Below, one piece after another: positions 24,020 through 34,880 of a DNA stretch of 64,000 nucleotides. Position numbers and translations under genes: made by a program. The stretch lies in contig NZ_FMWU01000004.1 in the NCBI RefSeq assembly GCF_900103195.1, forward strand, positions 186,001 through 250,000, given 5' to 3'. Numbering within the stretch: the stretch's first letter is position 1; every line of letters starts with the position of its first letter. The notes beneath the pieces are model-generated. The model worked only from the letters and a program-made list of their open reading frames with translations, searched no databases and was not told the DNA's origin. This DNA comes from Methylobacterium sp. UNC378MF. GTDB lineage: Bacteria > Pseudomonadota > Alphaproteobacteria > Rhizobiales > Beijerinckiaceae.

Positions 24020-25885
24020 ATGTTCCTCGATTGGCTTGAGCGCCGCGTCGATCCTTTCGCGTCCTTCGATGAGGCGCGGATGCCGCCGCGGTCGATCCTC
24101 GGTTTCGCCTGGTTCTACCTGCGTCCGATCCGCGCCGCCCTGGTGGCGCTCTTCGTCATCGCGGTCGTCGCCGGCACGGTCGAAGCGTCGCTCTACCTCG
24201 TGATGCGCTGGTTCATCGACCTGCTCGGCTCGGCCGACCGGGCGACCGTGCTGGCGGACCATTCGGTCGAACTCGGTCTGGTAATCCTGCTGATCGCCGT
24301 GGTGCGACCACTGTCGATCTGGGCCCACGAGGTGCTGTCCAACCAGCTCGTCGTGCCGCAATCCACCAGCCAGATCCGCTGGCGGGCTCATCTCTACACC
24401 CTCGGGCACGCGCTCTCGTATTTTCAGGGCGACTTCTCGGGACGGCTCGCCAACCGGGTCGTGCAGGTGGGCCCGGCGGTTCGGGAACTCGCCGTCGTCT
24501 TCATCGACACGCTGCTCTACGTGGCGATCTACGCGATCACCGCTGTCGGGCTGTTCAGCGCGATCTCGCCGTGGCTCGCCGTTCCGGTGCTGCTCTGGAT
24601 TGCCGCCTATGCGGGCCTGACCGCGTGGTTCGTGCCCCGGGCTCGCGCCCGCTCCCACAAGACCGCCGATACCCGCTCGACGCTCATCGGCCGCATCGTC
24701 GACAGCTACACCAACATCCTGACGGTGAAGCTCTTCGCGCGCGATCGCGAGGAGCGCGCCGCGGTGCAGGACGCCGTTGAGGTCCACACCGCCGCCTATC
24801 TTCACCAGTTCCGTCTGGTGACGCTGACCACCAGCCTGCTGGGTCTCCTCAACAGCGCGCTCCTGATCGCCACCGGCGCGGCGTGCCTCGTCCTCTGGCG
24901 CGATGGCGGCATGACCACCGGCGAGGCATCGGCGGGTCTCGCCCTGGTGCTCCGGCTGATCGCCATGTCGGGCTGGGTCATGCAGACCGTGCGCGGCGTC
25001 TTCGAGAATGTCGGCGTGGTCCAGGAGAGCATGCAGACCATGGCGCGGCCGCACGCCCTGATCGACGCGCCGGATGCCCAGTCTCTGATCGTGACCGGCG
25101 GCGAGATCCGGTTCGAGGCGGTCGGCTTCCACTACGGCCGCGGCGACGCCACCGTCATCGAGGATTTCTCCCTGACGATCCGCCCGGGCGAGAAGGTCGG
25201 GCTGGTCGGCGTCAGCGGCGCCGGCAAATCGACGCTGGCGGGCCTGCTCCTGCGCCTCTACGACGTGGAGAGCGGCCGCATCCTGGTGGACGGCCAGGAT
25301 ATCGCGACGGTGACCCAGCAATCCCTGCGCGAGGCCATCGCGATGGTCAGCCAGGACACGTCGCTGCTGCACCGCTCCATCCGCGACAACATCGCCTATG
25401 GCCGCCCCGGCGCCACCGAGGCCGAGATCGAGCGGGCGGCCCGGCTGGCGCATGCCGACGCGTTCATCGCCGATCTCGTCGACCACAAGGGGCGGCGCGG
25501 CTACGACGCCCAGGTCGGCGAGCGCGGCGTCAAGCTGTCCGGCGGGCAGCGTCAGCGCATCGCGATCGCCCGGGTCATGCTGAAGGACGCGCCGATCCTG
25601 ATTCTCGACGAGGCGACTTCGGCCTTGGACAGCCAGGTCGAGGCGGCGATCCAAGAATCGCTCGACACGCTGATGGCCGGGAAGACCGTTCTGGCGATCG
25701 CGCACCGCCTGTCGACCATCGCGGCCCTCGACCGGCTGGTCGTGATCGACCGCGGCCGGATCATCGAGGAGGGGACGCATGCCGAGCTGGTGGCAGCCGG
25801 CGGCGTCTACGCCGGCCTCTGGTCGCGCCAGTCGGGCGGATTCCTGGACGACGGGACGGCTCGGTACGACAGCGCGGTCGCCTGA
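24020..25885 (+). CDS. ABC exporter, fused membrane and ATPase domains
   Basis: A 621-residue half-transporter that would work as a homodimer. Residues about 30-350 hold six membrane helices of the type 1 exporter fold. Residues about 365-600 are the ATPase with Walker A (GVSGAGKST), Q-loop (MVSQDTSLLHRS), signature LSGGQRQRIAIAR, Walker B (ILILDEATSALD) and switch His (IAHRLSTI). The substrate is unknown; sequences of this form are listed as MsbA-like or multidrug exporters. The ATG at 24020 begins a natural soluble lead. A longer frame upstream overlaps another reading and is not favoured. It lies between the lipoprotein gene and petA, in the same direction, with about 180 bases to petA. 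Confidence 0.88.
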   Translation: MFLDWLERRVDPFASFDEARMPPRSILGFAWFYLRPIRAALVALFVIAVVAGTVEASLYLVMRWFIDLLGSADRATVLADHSVELGLVILLIAVVRPLSIWAHEVLSNQLVVPQSTSQIRWRAHLYTLGHALSYFQGDFSGRLANRVVQVGPAVRELAVVFIDTLLYVAIYAITAVGLFSAISPWLAVPVLLWIAAYAGLTAWFVPRARARSHKTADTRSTLIGRIVDSYTNILTVKLFARDREERAAVQDAVEVHTAAYLHQFRLVTLTTSLLGLLNSALLIATGAACLVLWRDGGMTTGEASAGLALVLRLIAMSGWVMQTVRGVFENVGVVQESMQTMARPHALIDAPDAQSLIVTGGEIRFEAVGFHYGRGDATVIEDFSLTIRPGEKVGLVGVSGAGKSTLAGLLLRLYDVESGRILVDGQDIATVTQQSLREAIAMVSQDTSLLHRSIRDNIAYGRPGATEAEIERAARLAHADAFIADLVDHKGRRGYDAQVGERGVKLSGGQRQRIAIARVMLKDAPILILDEATSALDSQVEAAIQESLDTLMAGKTVLAIAHRLSTIAALDRLVVIDRGRIIEEGTHAELVAAGGVYAGLWSRQSGGFLDDGTARYDSAVA

Positions 25886-26067
25886 GCGGCGGAGCGGCGC
25901 GATTGCCGGCAACATACCGCGACGATCGAGGCTCGACCTTATCGCCGCGCCGCACACAGCCGCTTGACTCAGGGGCGGCAGACGGTCTCATTGCTCAGAT
26001 TAGAACCATAATGCTTTGTTCCCGGATCGAGCCGGAACGAGGGCACCTGCGGCCCTGACGCCGACGC

Positions 26068-26652
26068 ATGGAGTTCCGAACCTTGGCGAATACATCAGCC
26101 GCCGCTCCCGCGGCCCCTGGGCATGAGGGCAGCCGCCGCGACTTCCTGTTCTTGGCGACCGGCGCGGGACTCGCGGTCGGGGCCGCGGCCGCAGCCTGGC
26201 CGCTGATCTCCTCCATGGCGCCGGATGCCGACACGATCGCGGCCGGCGCACCGATCGAGGTCGATCTCTCCCCGATCCAGGACGGGCAGATCGTCAACGT
26301 CTTCTGGCGCGGCAAGCTGATCTTCGTACGCAAGCTCACCGCCAAAGAGGTCGGTGACATGCAGGCGGTCCCGCTCTCGGCGATGATCGATCCGGCCGCC
26401 TTCCCGACCCGGGTCAAGAGCGGCCACGACCAGTGGCTCGTGGTTTACGGCAACTGCACGCATCTCGGCTGCGTGCCGATCGGTCACCAGGGCAATTTCG
26501 AGGGCTGGGCCTGCCCGTGCCACGGCTCGCAATTCGACGCGGTGGGCCGCGTGCGCCACGGACCGGCGCCGATCAACCTGCCAATCCCGCCCTACGCCTT
26601 CGAGACGGATACCAAGATCCGGATCGGCGAGGGTGGCAAGGAAGCGGCCTGA
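26068..26652 (+). CDS. petA: Ubiquinol-cytochrome c reductase Rieske iron-sulfur subunit
   Basis: A 194-residue subunit of the bc1 complex. It has an N-terminal Tat-type anchor ([20 protein letters not shown]) that stays as the membrane helix, then the Rieske domain. Cluster ligands are Cys130 and His132 ([10 protein letters not shown]) and Cys149 and His152 (CPCHGSQFD); Cys135 and Cys151 form the disulphide. The domain accepts an electron from ubiquinol and passes it to cytochrome c1. First gene of petABC. The ATG at 26068 gives the standard short lead before the twin Args. The preceding 180 bases are somewhat AT-richer and probably hold the operon promoter, though I could not pick one with confidence. 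Confidence 0.97.
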   Translation: MEFRTLANTSAAAPAAPGHEGSRRDFLFLATGAGLAVGAAAAAWPLISSMAPDADTIAAGAPIEVDLSPIQDGQIVNVFWRGKLIFVRKLTAKEVGDMQAVPLSAMIDPAAFPTRVKSGHDQWLVVYGNCTHLGCVPIGHQGNFEGWACPCHGSQFDAVGRVRHGPAPINLPIPPYAFETDTKIRIGEGGKEAA

Positions 26653-26666
26653 GGGAGGACGGAAGC

Positions 26667-27953
26667 ATGAGCGGAACGGCCAGCACCTACGTCCCCAAGA
26701 GCCGGGTAGCCAAATGGTTCGAGGCGCGCCTGCCCATCGTCGGGCTGATGCATTCCTCGTTCGTGGCCTTCCCGGTCCCCCGCAACCTCAATTATTTCTG
26801 GACCTTCGGGGCGATCCTGATCGCATTCCTGGGCATCCAGATCGTCACCGGCGTCTGGCTGGCGATGCACTACGAGCCCTCCGCGACGGGTGCCTTCAAC
26901 TCCGTCGAGAAGATCATGCGCGACGTGAATTACGGATGGCTGCTGCGCTACGCGCACGCCAACGGCGCGTCGATGTTCTTCGTCGCCGTGTACCTGCACA
27001 TGTTCCGCAACCTCTATTACGGGTCCTACAAGGCCCCGCGTGAGGTGCTCTACATCCTCGGCGTCGTCATCTACCTGCTGATGATGGCCACGGCCTTCCT
27101 CGGCTACACGCTGCCCTGGGGCCAGATGAGCTTCTGGGGCGCCACCGTCATCACCAACATCCTCGCGGCAATCCCGGTGGTGGGCGACACGATCCAGACC
27201 CTGCTCTGGGGTGGTTACTCGGTCGGCAACCCGACGGTGAACCGCTTCTTCTCGCTGCACTACCTGCTGCCGTGGATGATCGCCGGCGTGGTCGTGCTGC
27301 ACGTCTGGGCGCTGCATGTCACCGGCCAGAACAACCCGGTGGGCATCCCCATCAAGTCGGGCAAGGACGCGGTGCCGTTCACGCCCTACGCGACGATCAA
27401 GGATGTGTTCGCGGTCTGCGTGTTCATGATCCTGTTCTCCTGGTTCCTGTTCTACCAGCCGAACTATCTCGGCCACGCCGACAACTATATCCAGGCGAAC
27501 CCGGCGGTGACGCCCGCGCACATCGTCCCGGAATGGTACTTCCTGCCGTTCTACGCGATCCTGCGTGCGGTCCCGAGCAAGCTCGGCGGCGTTATCCTGA
27601 TGTTTTCGGCCGTGATCATCCTGGCCTTCGCGCCGTGGCTCGACACGTCGCGGATCCGCTCGTGCAACTACCGGCCGCTGTACCGCCAGTTCTTCTGGGT
27701 CTTCGTCGGCGCCACGCTGCTGCTCGGCTGGCTCGGCTCGCAGCCCCCGGAGGGCGGCTACGTGCTCGCCGCGCAGGTCTGCACCGCCTACTACTTCGCG
27801 CACTTCCTGATCGTCATGCCGCTCTGCGGCCTGTTCGAGACGCCGAAGAAGCTGCCGGGCTCGATCCTCGAGAGCGTGACCGGGCCGGGCAAGCAGGTGA
27901 GCGGGTCCGGCATGCCGGCCGGCGCCGCCGCCGCTCCGACCACCAAAGGCTGA
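26667..27953 (+). CDS. petB: Cytochrome b of the bc1 complex
   Basis: A 428-residue membrane protein with eight helices that binds haems bL and bH and both quinone sites. Recognisable blocks are [40 protein letters not shown] with haem His, [40 protein letters not shown] with the second haem His pair, and [16 protein letters not shown] with the PEWY quinol motif. The C-terminal 25 residues are a polar Gly/Pro tail. A strong GAGGGAGG site sits just before the ATG, 14 bases after petA. The gene is full-length and continuous. Confidence 0.98.
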   Translation: MSGTASTYVPKSRVAKWFEARLPIVGLMHSSFVAFPVPRNLNYFWTFGAILIAFLGIQIVTGVWLAMHYEPSATGAFNSVEKIMRDVNYGWLLRYAHANGASMFFVAVYLHMFRNLYYGSYKAPREVLYILGVVIYLLMMATAFLGYTLPWGQMSFWGATVITNILAAIPVVGDTIQTLLWGGYSVGNPTVNRFFSLHYLLPWMIAGVVVLHVWALHVTGQNNPVGIPIKSGKDAVPFTPYATIKDVFAVCVFMILFSWFLFYQPNYLGHADNYIQANPAVTPAHIVPEWYFLPFYAILRAVPSKLGGVILMFSAVIILAFAPWLDTSRIRSCNYRPLYRQFFWVFVGATLLLGWLGSQPPEGGYVLAAQVCTAYYFAHFLIVMPLCGLFETPKKLPGSILESVTGPGKQVSGSGMPAGAAAAPTTKG

Positions 27954-27971
27954 CGGGCTGACGACAGGACC

Positions 27972-28883
27972 ATGAAGATGACGCGCGTCCTCTCGACGAC
28001 CGCCGCGGCCGCCCTGGCGGCCCTGCTGATCGGCGCCGTGCCGGTCTCTGCCCAGGAAGGGCATGGCGGGCCGATCCCGGCCCGCGTGAACTGGAGCTTC
28101 GCCGGCGTGTTCGGCCGCTTCGACACCGCGCAGCTTCAGCGCGGCTTCCAAGTCTACAAGGAGGTCTGCTCCGCCTGCCACTCGATGAAGCTGGTCTCCT
28201 TCCGCAACCTCGCGCAGGAGGGCGGTCCGGACTTCTCGGCCGCGCAGGTCAAGGCGCTGGCCGCGACCTATCAGGTGAAGGATGGGCCGAACGATTCCGG
28301 CGACATGTTCGAGCGGCCCGGCCGGCCGGCCGACACCTTCCCGCCGCCCTTCCCGAACGATCAGGCGGCGGCCGCGGCCAACGGCGGCAAGGCGCCGCCG
28401 GACTTCTCGGTGATCGCCAAGGCGCGGACCTTCTCCCGCGGCTCGCTCTACTTCCTGACCGACTGGCTGCCCTTCGTCGGCTACTCGGAGCACGGGCCCG
28501 ACTACATCCACGCGCTGCTCAACGGCTACGAGGAGGCGCCGAAGGATTTCGCGGTGCCGGAGGGCGGCCACTACAACAAGTACTATCCCGGCCACATCAT
28601 CGCGATGCCGCCGCCGATCACCGACGGGCAGGTCTCCTACCCGAAGAACGATCAGGGCCAGCCGGTCGTCCCCGAGACGGTCGACCAGTACGGCAAGGAT
28701 GTCTCGGCCTTCCTGATGTGGGCAGCCGAGCCGCACATGATGGACCGCAAGGCCCTGGGCTTCCGGGTGATCCTGTTCCTGATCATCCTGTCGGGGCTGC
28801 TCTACTACGTGAAGAAGAAGGTCTGGGCCGATGTCGGCGGCGAGGTCCATGGCCTCCAGCCGGAGCTGCACAAGACCTACTGA
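27972..28883 (+). CDS. petC: Cytochrome c1
   Basis: A 303-residue subunit of the bc1 complex. A Sec signal (about residues 1-28, ending SAQEG) exports it. Haem c binds at CSACH (Cys66, Cys69, His70), and the sixth ligand Met lies in HIIAMPPPITDG. A long Ala/Gly/Pro-rich insert occupies about residues 100-145. The C-terminal anchor is RVILFLIILSGLLYYVKKKV. It hands electrons to soluble cytochrome c. Last gene of petABC, followed 27 bases later by an intrinsic terminator. Confidence 0.97.
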   Translation: MKMTRVLSTTAAAALAALLIGAVPVSAQEGHGGPIPARVNWSFAGVFGRFDTAQLQRGFQVYKEVCSACHSMKLVSFRNLAQEGGPDFSAAQVKALAATYQVKDGPNDSGDMFERPGRPADTFPPPFPNDQAAAAANGGKAPPDFSVIAKARTFSRGSLYFLTDWLPFVGYSEHGPDYIHALLNGYEEAPKDFAVPEGGHYNKYYPGHIIAMPPPITDGQVSYPKNDQGQPVVPETVDQYGKDVSAFLMWAAEPHMMDRKALGFRVILFLIILSGLLYYVKKKVWADVGGEVHGLQPELHKTY

Positions 28884-28910
28884 GGCGGGGCAGACCGTTT
28901 CGCTGTTCGG

Positions 28911-28942
28911 ATGGGCCTCCCTCGGGAGGTCCATCTTTTTTT
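28911..28942 (+). terminator. Terminator of the petABC operon
   Basis: An 11-bp stem (ATGGGCCTCCC with GGGAGGTCCAT, one G-U pair) is followed by CTTTTTTTT. It lies directly after petC and marks the operon end. Confidence 0.85.
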
Positions 28943-29013
28943 TGGTCGGCTCTCCATGCTACCGCTCGCCCGCCGCGACGGTCCTCCTTCCGACACCGCC
29001 CGTCCCCTGCACC

Positions 29014-29130
29014 ACCTCATCCTGAGGTGACCGTGTCAGCGGGCCTCGAAGGAGGGCTCCAGGGATCAAAGCGGCTTCTGGAGGTCTCCTTCGAGGCCTC
29101 CGCATTGCTCCGGCACCTCAGGATGAGGTG
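29014..29130. repeat. REP-like palindromic repeat, copy 1
   Basis: A compound palindrome. The left end CACCTCATCCTGAGGTG and right end CACCTCAGGATGAGGTG are each self-complementary and pair with each other. Inside them, GCGGGCCTCGAAGGAGGGCT pairs with a matching arm near 29080-29105. The same design recurs at 40491, 42156 and 49649, always between operons. No coding content is seen. It looks like a REP or MITE-type dispersed element. Confidence 0.8.
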
Positions 29131-29182
29131 CCGGGTGGGATAGGCCGCGCTGCCGAGGCGCCGCGTGTTGAGGGATTCCGGC

Positions 29183-30058
<876 letters not shown>

Positions 30059-30142
30059 CCGCCCGCCCTTTCCAATCCGCGGCGAGTCCCTCTAGAAGGC
30101 GCGGGCGGCCGAAGCCGCCCCCGACGCGAAGTCCAGACCGAA

Positions 30143-30730
30143 ATGCGCAGCGCCTCCATCAGCCGGAAGACCGCGGAAACCGATATCGCGGTCACCGTTT
30201 CCCTCGACGGAACCGGGCGGTCGAACATCGCCACCGGCATCGGCTTCCTCGACCACATGCTGGACCTGCTGGCGCGGCACGCCCTGTTCGATCTGGACGT
30301 GAAGGTCGACGGCGACCTGCACATCGACCAGCACCACTCGGCCGAGGATTGCGGCATCGCCCTCGGCCAGGCCTTCGCGAAGGCGCTCGGCGACAAGCGC
30401 GGCGTCACGCGCTACGCGGACATCCACCTTCCGATGGACGAGGCGCTGACCCGGGTCTGCGTCGACATCTCGGGCCGTCCCTTCCTCGTATTCCGCACCG
30501 CGTTCCGGGTGGAGAAGATCGGAAATTTCGACACCGAGCTCGTGCGCGAGTGGTTCCAGGCCTTCGCGATGAATGCCGGCCTGACCCTCCACGTGGAGAC
30601 CCTCTACGGCGACAACGCGCACCACATCGCGGAGAGCTGCTACAAGGGGCTGGCCCGGGCCTTGCGGAAGGCCGTGGCGATCGATCCGCGGGAGGAGGGG
30701 CGCGTTCCCTCCACCAAGGGCTCCCTGTAG
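30143..30730 (+). CDS. hisB: Imidazoleglycerol-phosphate dehydratase
   Basis: A 195-residue monofunctional enzyme for the sixth step of histidine synthesis. The metal-binding histidine clusters are present: [40 protein letters not shown] and [20 protein letters not shown]. It lacks the phosphatase domain found in enterobacterial HisB, as expected in alphaproteobacteria. First gene of the run hisB, DUF2628, hisH, hisA, hisF, all on the plus strand. The gap from mtnP is 84 bases. Confidence 0.97.
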   Translation: MRSASISRKTAETDIAVTVSLDGTGRSNIATGIGFLDHMLDLLARHALFDLDVKVDGDLHIDQHHSAEDCGIALGQAFAKALGDKRGVTRYADIHLPMDEALTRVCVDISGRPFLVFRTAFRVEKIGNFDTELVREWFQAFAMNAGLTLHVETLYGDNAHHIAESCYKGLARALRKAVAIDPREEGRVPSTKGSL

Positions 30731-30797
30731 ACCTGTTGTCATCGGGCGCCCCGATCGGCCACGCGGCCGTCGCGGCGCACGCTCTCGGAGTTTCGCG

Positions 30798-31283
30798 ATG
30801 CGGATGCGCAGCTACACGCTCCACCTGCCGGCCGACGCACGGCCCGGCGAGTCGATCGGGCTCGACCGGGCTCTGCTCGTTCGGGACGGCTTCTCCTGGC
30901 CGGCCTTCGCCTTCACGGTGCTGTGGTTCCTGTTTCACCGTCTCTGGGTCGCCGCCCTGCTCGTGCTCGTCGGCCTTGCGGCGTTGGCCGTGGCCGGTAT
31001 CGCGCTCGGGCTTTCGGCCCGTTCCGCGCTGATCGCTACCCTGCTGGCCGCCTGGCTGATCGGCCTCGAAGCCTCGAGCCTGCGCCGATGGACCCTGGCG
31101 CGGCGCGGCTGGCCGGCGCGCGACGCCGTGATCGCCGCGACGCACGAGGAGGCCGAGGCCCGGGCCCTGAATCGCTGGCTCGAGGCGAGCCCGACCGCGC
31201 CGCGGGCCCCGTTCCCGAGCGGCCCCAGCCGGCGGACCGAGCCGGTGATCGGGCTGTTCCCCGCCCAGGAAGGCGCCCGGTGA
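30798..31283 (+). CDS. DUF2628-family membrane protein within the his cluster
   Basis: A 161-residue protein. After a soluble beta-like lead ([20 protein letters not shown]) come the DUF2628 hydrophobic segments ([20 protein letters not shown], then [20 protein letters not shown] and [20 protein letters not shown]). The cytosolic tail ends [13 protein letters not shown]. The W-x-x-F/L-W membrane pattern and charged loop are typical of DUF2628. Function is unknown. It lies between hisB and hisH, 67 bases after hisB and 19 before hisH, so it is almost certainly cotranscribed with histidine genes. I know this arrangement from other Hyphomicrobiales, but no histidine role has been shown. Confidence 0.82.
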   Translation: MRMRSYTLHLPADARPGESIGLDRALLVRDGFSWPAFAFTVLWFLFHRLWVAALLVLVGLAALAVAGIALGLSARSALIATLLAAWLIGLEASSLRRWTLARRGWPARDAVIAATHEEAEARALNRWLEASPTAPRAPFPSGPSRRTEPVIGLFPAQEGAR

Positions 31284-31302
31284 GTTCCCGGGCGAGACGC
31301 GC

Positions 31303-31962
31303 ATGAGCACCGAGACCGTTGCGATCATCGATTACGGGTCGGGCAACCTCCACTCCGCCGCCAAGGCTTTCGAGCGCGCCGCCCGCGAGGGCGGTTCCGA
31401 TGCCCGGATCCGCCTGACCTCGGACCCGGACGTCGTGGCCTCCGCCGACCGTGTCGTCCTGCCCGGTGTCGGCGCCTTCGCGGATTGCCGCCGCGGGCTC
31501 GACGCCGTCCCCGGCATGGTCGAGGCGATGACGCAGGTCGCGCACGGGGCCGGCCGGCCGTTCCTCGGGATCTGCGTGGGGATGCAGCTCCTGGCCAGCC
31601 GTGGCCTCGAATACACGACCACGCCCGGGCTCGGCTGGATCCCCGGTGATGTCGGCCCGATCCGGCCGTCGGACCCGGCCCTCAAGGTCCCCCATATGGG
31701 CTGGAACACCCTGCGGACCGAGCGCGACCACGCGCTGCTCGCCGGCATTCCCACCGGCGAAGACGGGCTGCACGCATACTTCGTCCATAGCTACGCGCTG
31801 GATGCGGAGCGCCCTGACGACGTGGTGGCGCGCGCCGAGTACGGCGGCCCGGTCACCGCTCTCGTCGCCCGCGACAACGTCGCCGGCACGCAGTTCCACC
31901 CCGAAAAGAGCCAGCGGCTGGGCCTCGCGCTCATCGCCAACTTCCTGAACTGGCGCCCGTGA
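31303..31962 (+). CDS. hisH: Imidazole glycerol phosphate synthase glutaminase subunit
   Basis: A class I glutamine amidotransferase of about 219 residues that feeds ammonia to HisF. The oxyanion block [20 protein letters not shown] and the nucleophile Cys91 in [15 protein letters not shown] are clear; the triad is completed by His and Glu in [10 protein letters not shown] near residues 198-200. It pairs with HisF, encoded two genes on. hisA starts 37 bases after its stop. Confidence 0.97.
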   Translation: MSTETVAIIDYGSGNLHSAAKAFERAAREGGSDARIRLTSDPDVVASADRVVLPGVGAFADCRRGLDAVPGMVEAMTQVAHGAGRPFLGICVGMQLLASRGLEYTTTPGLGWIPGDVGPIRPSDPALKVPHMGWNTLRTERDHALLAGIPTGEDGLHAYFVHSYALDAERPDDVVARAEYGGPVTALVARDNVAGTQFHPEKSQRLGLALIANFLNWRP

Positions 31963-31999
31963 GCGCCGTTCGGCCCAGGCAAGAAGGACGGAAGCGCCC

Positions 32000-32743
32000 G
32001 TGATCCTGTACCCGGCGATCGACCTGAAAGAGGGGCGGTGCGTCCGCCTCATCCAGGGGGACATGGCGCAGGCCAAGGTCTTCGGCGACGACCCGGCCGC
32101 GCAGGCCGCGATCTTCGAGGCGCAGGGCTTCTCCTGGCTCCACGTGGTCGATCTCGACGGCGCCTTCGCGGGCGCGCCGCGAAACGCGGAGGCCGTCGAC
32201 GCGATCCTCGCGCGGGTGACGATCCCGGTCCAGCTCGGCGGCGGCATCCGCGAGATGAAGACTCTGGAGGGCTGGCTGAGCAAGGGCGTCGCCCGGGCGA
32301 TCATCGGCACCGCTGCGGTGCGCGATCCCGGATTCGTGCGGGAGGCCGCCCGCAAGTATCCCGGGAAGATCGCGGTCGGAATCGACGCCAAGGACGGCCG
32401 CGTCGCGGTCGAGGGCTGGGCCCAGACCTCCAGCATGACCGCGGAGGAGCTGGGGCGGCGCTTCGAGGACGCCGGTGTCGCGGCGATCATCTACACCGAC
32501 ATCGCCCGGGACGGGATCCTGAAGGGCCTCAACGTCGAGATGACCCTGGCGCTCGCCCAGGCCGTGCGCATCCCGGTGATCGCGTCGGGCGGCCTCGCCT
32601 CGATCGACGACGTGCACCGCCTGCTGCAGCCGGATTGCGCCCTGATCGCCGGCGCGATCACGGGGCGGGCGCTCTACGACGGCCGCATCGATCCGGAGGC
32701 GGCGCTGACCGCGATCGCTGCGGCGCGCGGCCCGGCGGCGTGA
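32000..32743 (+). CDS. hisA: Phosphoribosylformimino-AICAR-phosphate isomerase HisA
   Basis: A 247-residue TIM-barrel isomerase for the fourth step of histidine synthesis. The catalytic Asp of the first strand is in [20 protein letters not shown] (GTG start), and the second in [19 protein letters not shown]. Phosphate loops are QLGGGIREM and [11 protein letters not shown] with [12 protein letters not shown]. The start is the GTG at 32000 next to the family opening [10 protein letters not shown]. Its stop lies 32 bases before the chosen hisF start. Confidence 0.97.
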   Translation: MILYPAIDLKEGRCVRLIQGDMAQAKVFGDDPAAQAAIFEAQGFSWLHVVDLDGAFAGAPRNAEAVDAILARVTIPVQLGGGIREMKTLEGWLSKGVARAIIGTAAVRDPGFVREAARKYPGKIAVGIDAKDGRVAVEGWAQTSSMTAEELGRRFEDAGVAAIIYTDIARDGILKGLNVEMTLALAQAVRIPVIASGGLASIDDVHRLLQPDCALIAGAITGRALYDGRIDPEAALTAIAAARGPAA

Positions 32744-32775
32744 TATCCAGAGGCTCGCGACATGAGACGCCGCCC

Positions 32776-33579
32776 GTGCTGAAGATCCGCATCATCCCCT
32801 GCCTCGACGTGAAGGACGGGCGCGTCGTGAAGGGCGTGCGCTTCGAGGGCCTGCGCGACGCCGGCGACCCCGTCGAGGCCGCCAAGGTTTACGACGCGGC
32901 CGGCGCCGACGAGCTGTGCTTCCTCGACATCACCGCGAGCCGCGAGGCCCGCGGCACGCTGCTCGACATCGTCAGCCGGACCGCCGAGGCCTGCTTCATG
33001 CCGCTCACCGTCGGCGGCGGCGTCCGTACCGTCGAGGACGTGCGCGCCCTGCTGCTCGCGGGCGCCGACAAGGTCGCGATCAACACCGCGGCCGTGAAGG
33101 ATCCCGACCTCGTCGCCCGCGCTGCCGAGAAGTTCGGCGCCCAGTGCATCGTTGTGGCGATCGATGCCAAGCGCGTCTCGCCCCCCGGCGCGCCTGCCGC
33201 CTGGGAGATCTTCACCCATGGCGGCCGCGACCCGACGGGGATCGACGCCGTGGCCTTCGCGCGGCTGGTGGCCGGAAAGGGCGCCGGCGAGCTGCTCGTC
33301 ACCTCCATGGACAAGGACGGGACCCGCTCCGGCTACGACCTCGCCCTGACGCGGGCGATCAGCGACGCCGTCACCGTGCCGGTGATCGCCTCGGGCGGCG
33401 TCGGCGGTCTCGACGACCTCGTGGCCGGCGTGGCCGAGGGCGGCGCCAGCGCCGTGCTGGCGGCCTCCATCTTCCATTTCGGGCAGGCAAGCGTCGCCGA
33501 GGCGAAGGCGCACATGGCGGCGGCGGGCCTCGCCATGCGCCTCGACGGCCCGGCCTCTTCCGCGAGGGCGCCCCTGTGA
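32776..33579 (+). CDS. hisF: Imidazole glycerol phosphate synthase cyclase subunit
   Basis: A 267-residue TIM barrel that closes the imidazole ring and releases AICAR, so it links histidine and purine synthesis. The first catalytic Asp is in [20 protein letters not shown], the second in [20 protein letters not shown]. Phosphate loops [10 protein letters not shown] and [10 protein letters not shown] are intact. Start is uncertain: GTG at 32776 gives the standard [10 protein letters not shown] opening and is preferred. A GTG at 32740 forms a four-base overlap with the hisA stop and would add twelve residues. Its own stop overlaps the GTG of the next gene by four bases. Confidence 0.95.
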   Translation: MLKIRIIPCLDVKDGRVVKGVRFEGLRDAGDPVEAAKVYDAAGADELCFLDITASREARGTLLDIVSRTAEACFMPLTVGGGVRTVEDVRALLLAGADKVAINTAAVKDPDLVARAAEKFGAQCIVVAIDAKRVSPPGAPAAWEIFTHGGRDPTGIDAVAFARLVAGKGAGELLVTSMDKDGTRSGYDLALTRAISDAVTVPVIASGGVGGLDDLVAGVAEGGASAVLAASIFHFGQASVAEAKAHMAAAGLAMRLDGPASSARAPL

Positions 33580-34880
33580 GCAGCTACCTTCTGGCGAACG
33601 CCAACCTCCTCGATCCCGCGACCGGCCGCGAGACCGCCGGCGCGGTGCTGGTGCGGGACGGCCGCATCGCCGACATCGCCGCCGGTGCAGCGCCGGGCGC
33701 CCCGGCCGACGCGAAGCACATCGACTGCGCCGGCCGCGTCCTGACCCCCGGGCTGATCGATATGCGCGCCTTCGTGGGCGAGCCGGGGGCCGAGCACCGC
33801 GAGACCCTGGCCTCGGCGAGCGCCGCGGCGGCCGCGGGCGGCGTCACGACGCTCGTCTGCATGCCCGACACCAACCCGGTGATCGACGAGCCGGCCATCG
33901 TCGACTTCGTGCTCCGCCGCGCCCGCGACACGGCGAGCGTCAACGTCCTGCCGGCGGCCGCCATCACCAAGGGGCTCGCCGGCCGGGAGATGACCGAGTT
34001 CGGCCTCCTCAAGGAGGCCGGCGCGGTCGCCTTTACGGACGGGCTCCGGGCGGTGGCGAACGCCCAGGTGCTGCGCCGCGCCCTGACTTACGCCCGGGAT
34101 TTCGATGCCCTGATCATGCAGCATGTCGAGGAATCCGCCCTCGTCGCCGAGGGCGTGATGAACGAGGGCGAACTCGCCTCGCGCCTCGGGCTGATGGGGA
34201 TCCCCCGCGAGGCCGAGACCGTGATGCTGGAACGGGACATCCGCCTCGTGCGGCTGACCGGCGCCCGCTACCACGCGGCGATGATCTCCTGCGCCGACTC
34301 GGTGGACATCGTCCGCCGGGCCAAGCAGGACGGCCTGCCGGTCACCTGCGGCGTCTCGGTGAACAACCTCGTCCTCAACGAGAACGACATCGGCCATTAC
34401 CGCACCTTCTGCCGGCTCTCGCCGCCCCTGCGTCACGAGACCGACCGGCAGGCGGTGGTGCGCGCCCTCGACGAGGGCGTTATCGACGTGGTCGTGTCCG
34501 ACCACAACCCGCAGGACGTCGAGACCAAGCGCCTGCCCTTCGCCGAGGCGGCGGACGGGGCACTGGGCATCGAGACGCTGCTCGGGGCCTCGCTCCGCCT
34601 CGTCCATACCGGCGACCTGGCGCTGCCCAAGCTCATCGCGGCGCTCACGGTGAATCCGGCACGGATCCTCGGCCGCGAGGCCGGACGGCTGGCGGTCGGC
34701 GCTCCCGCCGACCTGGTCCTGATCGATCCCGATCTGCCCTACGTCCTCGACAAGCGCCGGCTGAAGTCGCGCTCGAAGAACTCCCCGTTCGACGAGGCGC
34801 GCCTCCAGGGCGCGGCGGTTCTCACGCTGGCCGGCGGCCGGATCGTCCATGCGGTCGACGACCTCGCGGCCGCCGCATGA
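33576..34880 (+). CDS. Dihydroorotase homologue lacking metal ligands (PyrX/PyrC'-like)
   Basis: A 434-residue protein with the full amidohydrolase barrel of dihydroorotase, recognised by the frame [40 protein letters not shown] and [20 protein letters not shown]. The catalytic residues are replaced. The HxH after beta1 is RAF, the metal-His segment usually reading PHHL is [10 protein letters not shown], the HxST position is ISCADSV, and the final DHAPH reads DHNPQ. Such inactive homologues are known in Pseudomonas and many alphaproteobacteria, where they hold aspartate transcarbamoylase (PyrB) in its assembled state. A structural role is therefore inferred. Usually it follows pyrB; here hisF is directly upstream (four-base overlap), and plsY begins in a four-base overlap after it. 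Confidence 0.88.
   Translation: MSSYLLANANLLDPATGRETAGAVLVRDGRIADIAAGAAPGAPADAKHIDCAGRVLTPGLIDMRAFVGEPGAEHRETLASASAAAAAGGVTTLVCMPDTNPVIDEPAIVDFVLRRARDTASVNVLPAAAITKGLAGREMTEFGLLKEAGAVAFTDGLRAVANAQVLRRALTYARDFDALIMQHVEESALVAEGVMNEGELASRLGLMGIPREAETVMLERDIRLVRLTGARYHAAMISCADSVDIVRRAKQDGLPVTCGVSVNNLVLNENDIGHYRTFCRLSPPLRHETDRQAVVRALDEGVIDVVVSDHNPQDVETKRLPFAEAADGALGIETLLGASLRLVHTGDLALPKLIAALTVNPARILGREAGRLAVGAPADLVLIDPDLPYVLDKRRLKSRSKNSPFDEARLQGAAVLTLAGGRIVHAVDDLAAAA

Noticed and set aside
26592..28934. A 780-residue open frame on the minus strand across petBC
   Set aside because: It is the exact antisense of two certain genes. Its Arg/His/Glu/Asp-rich translation is what GC-rich codon bias produces in the opposite frame.
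32740..32775. Upstream GTG of hisF in a four-base overlap with hisA
   Set aside because: Attractive as a coupling site, but the extra twelve residues are not part of the family opening and no ribosome binding site precedes it. Kept only as an alternative.
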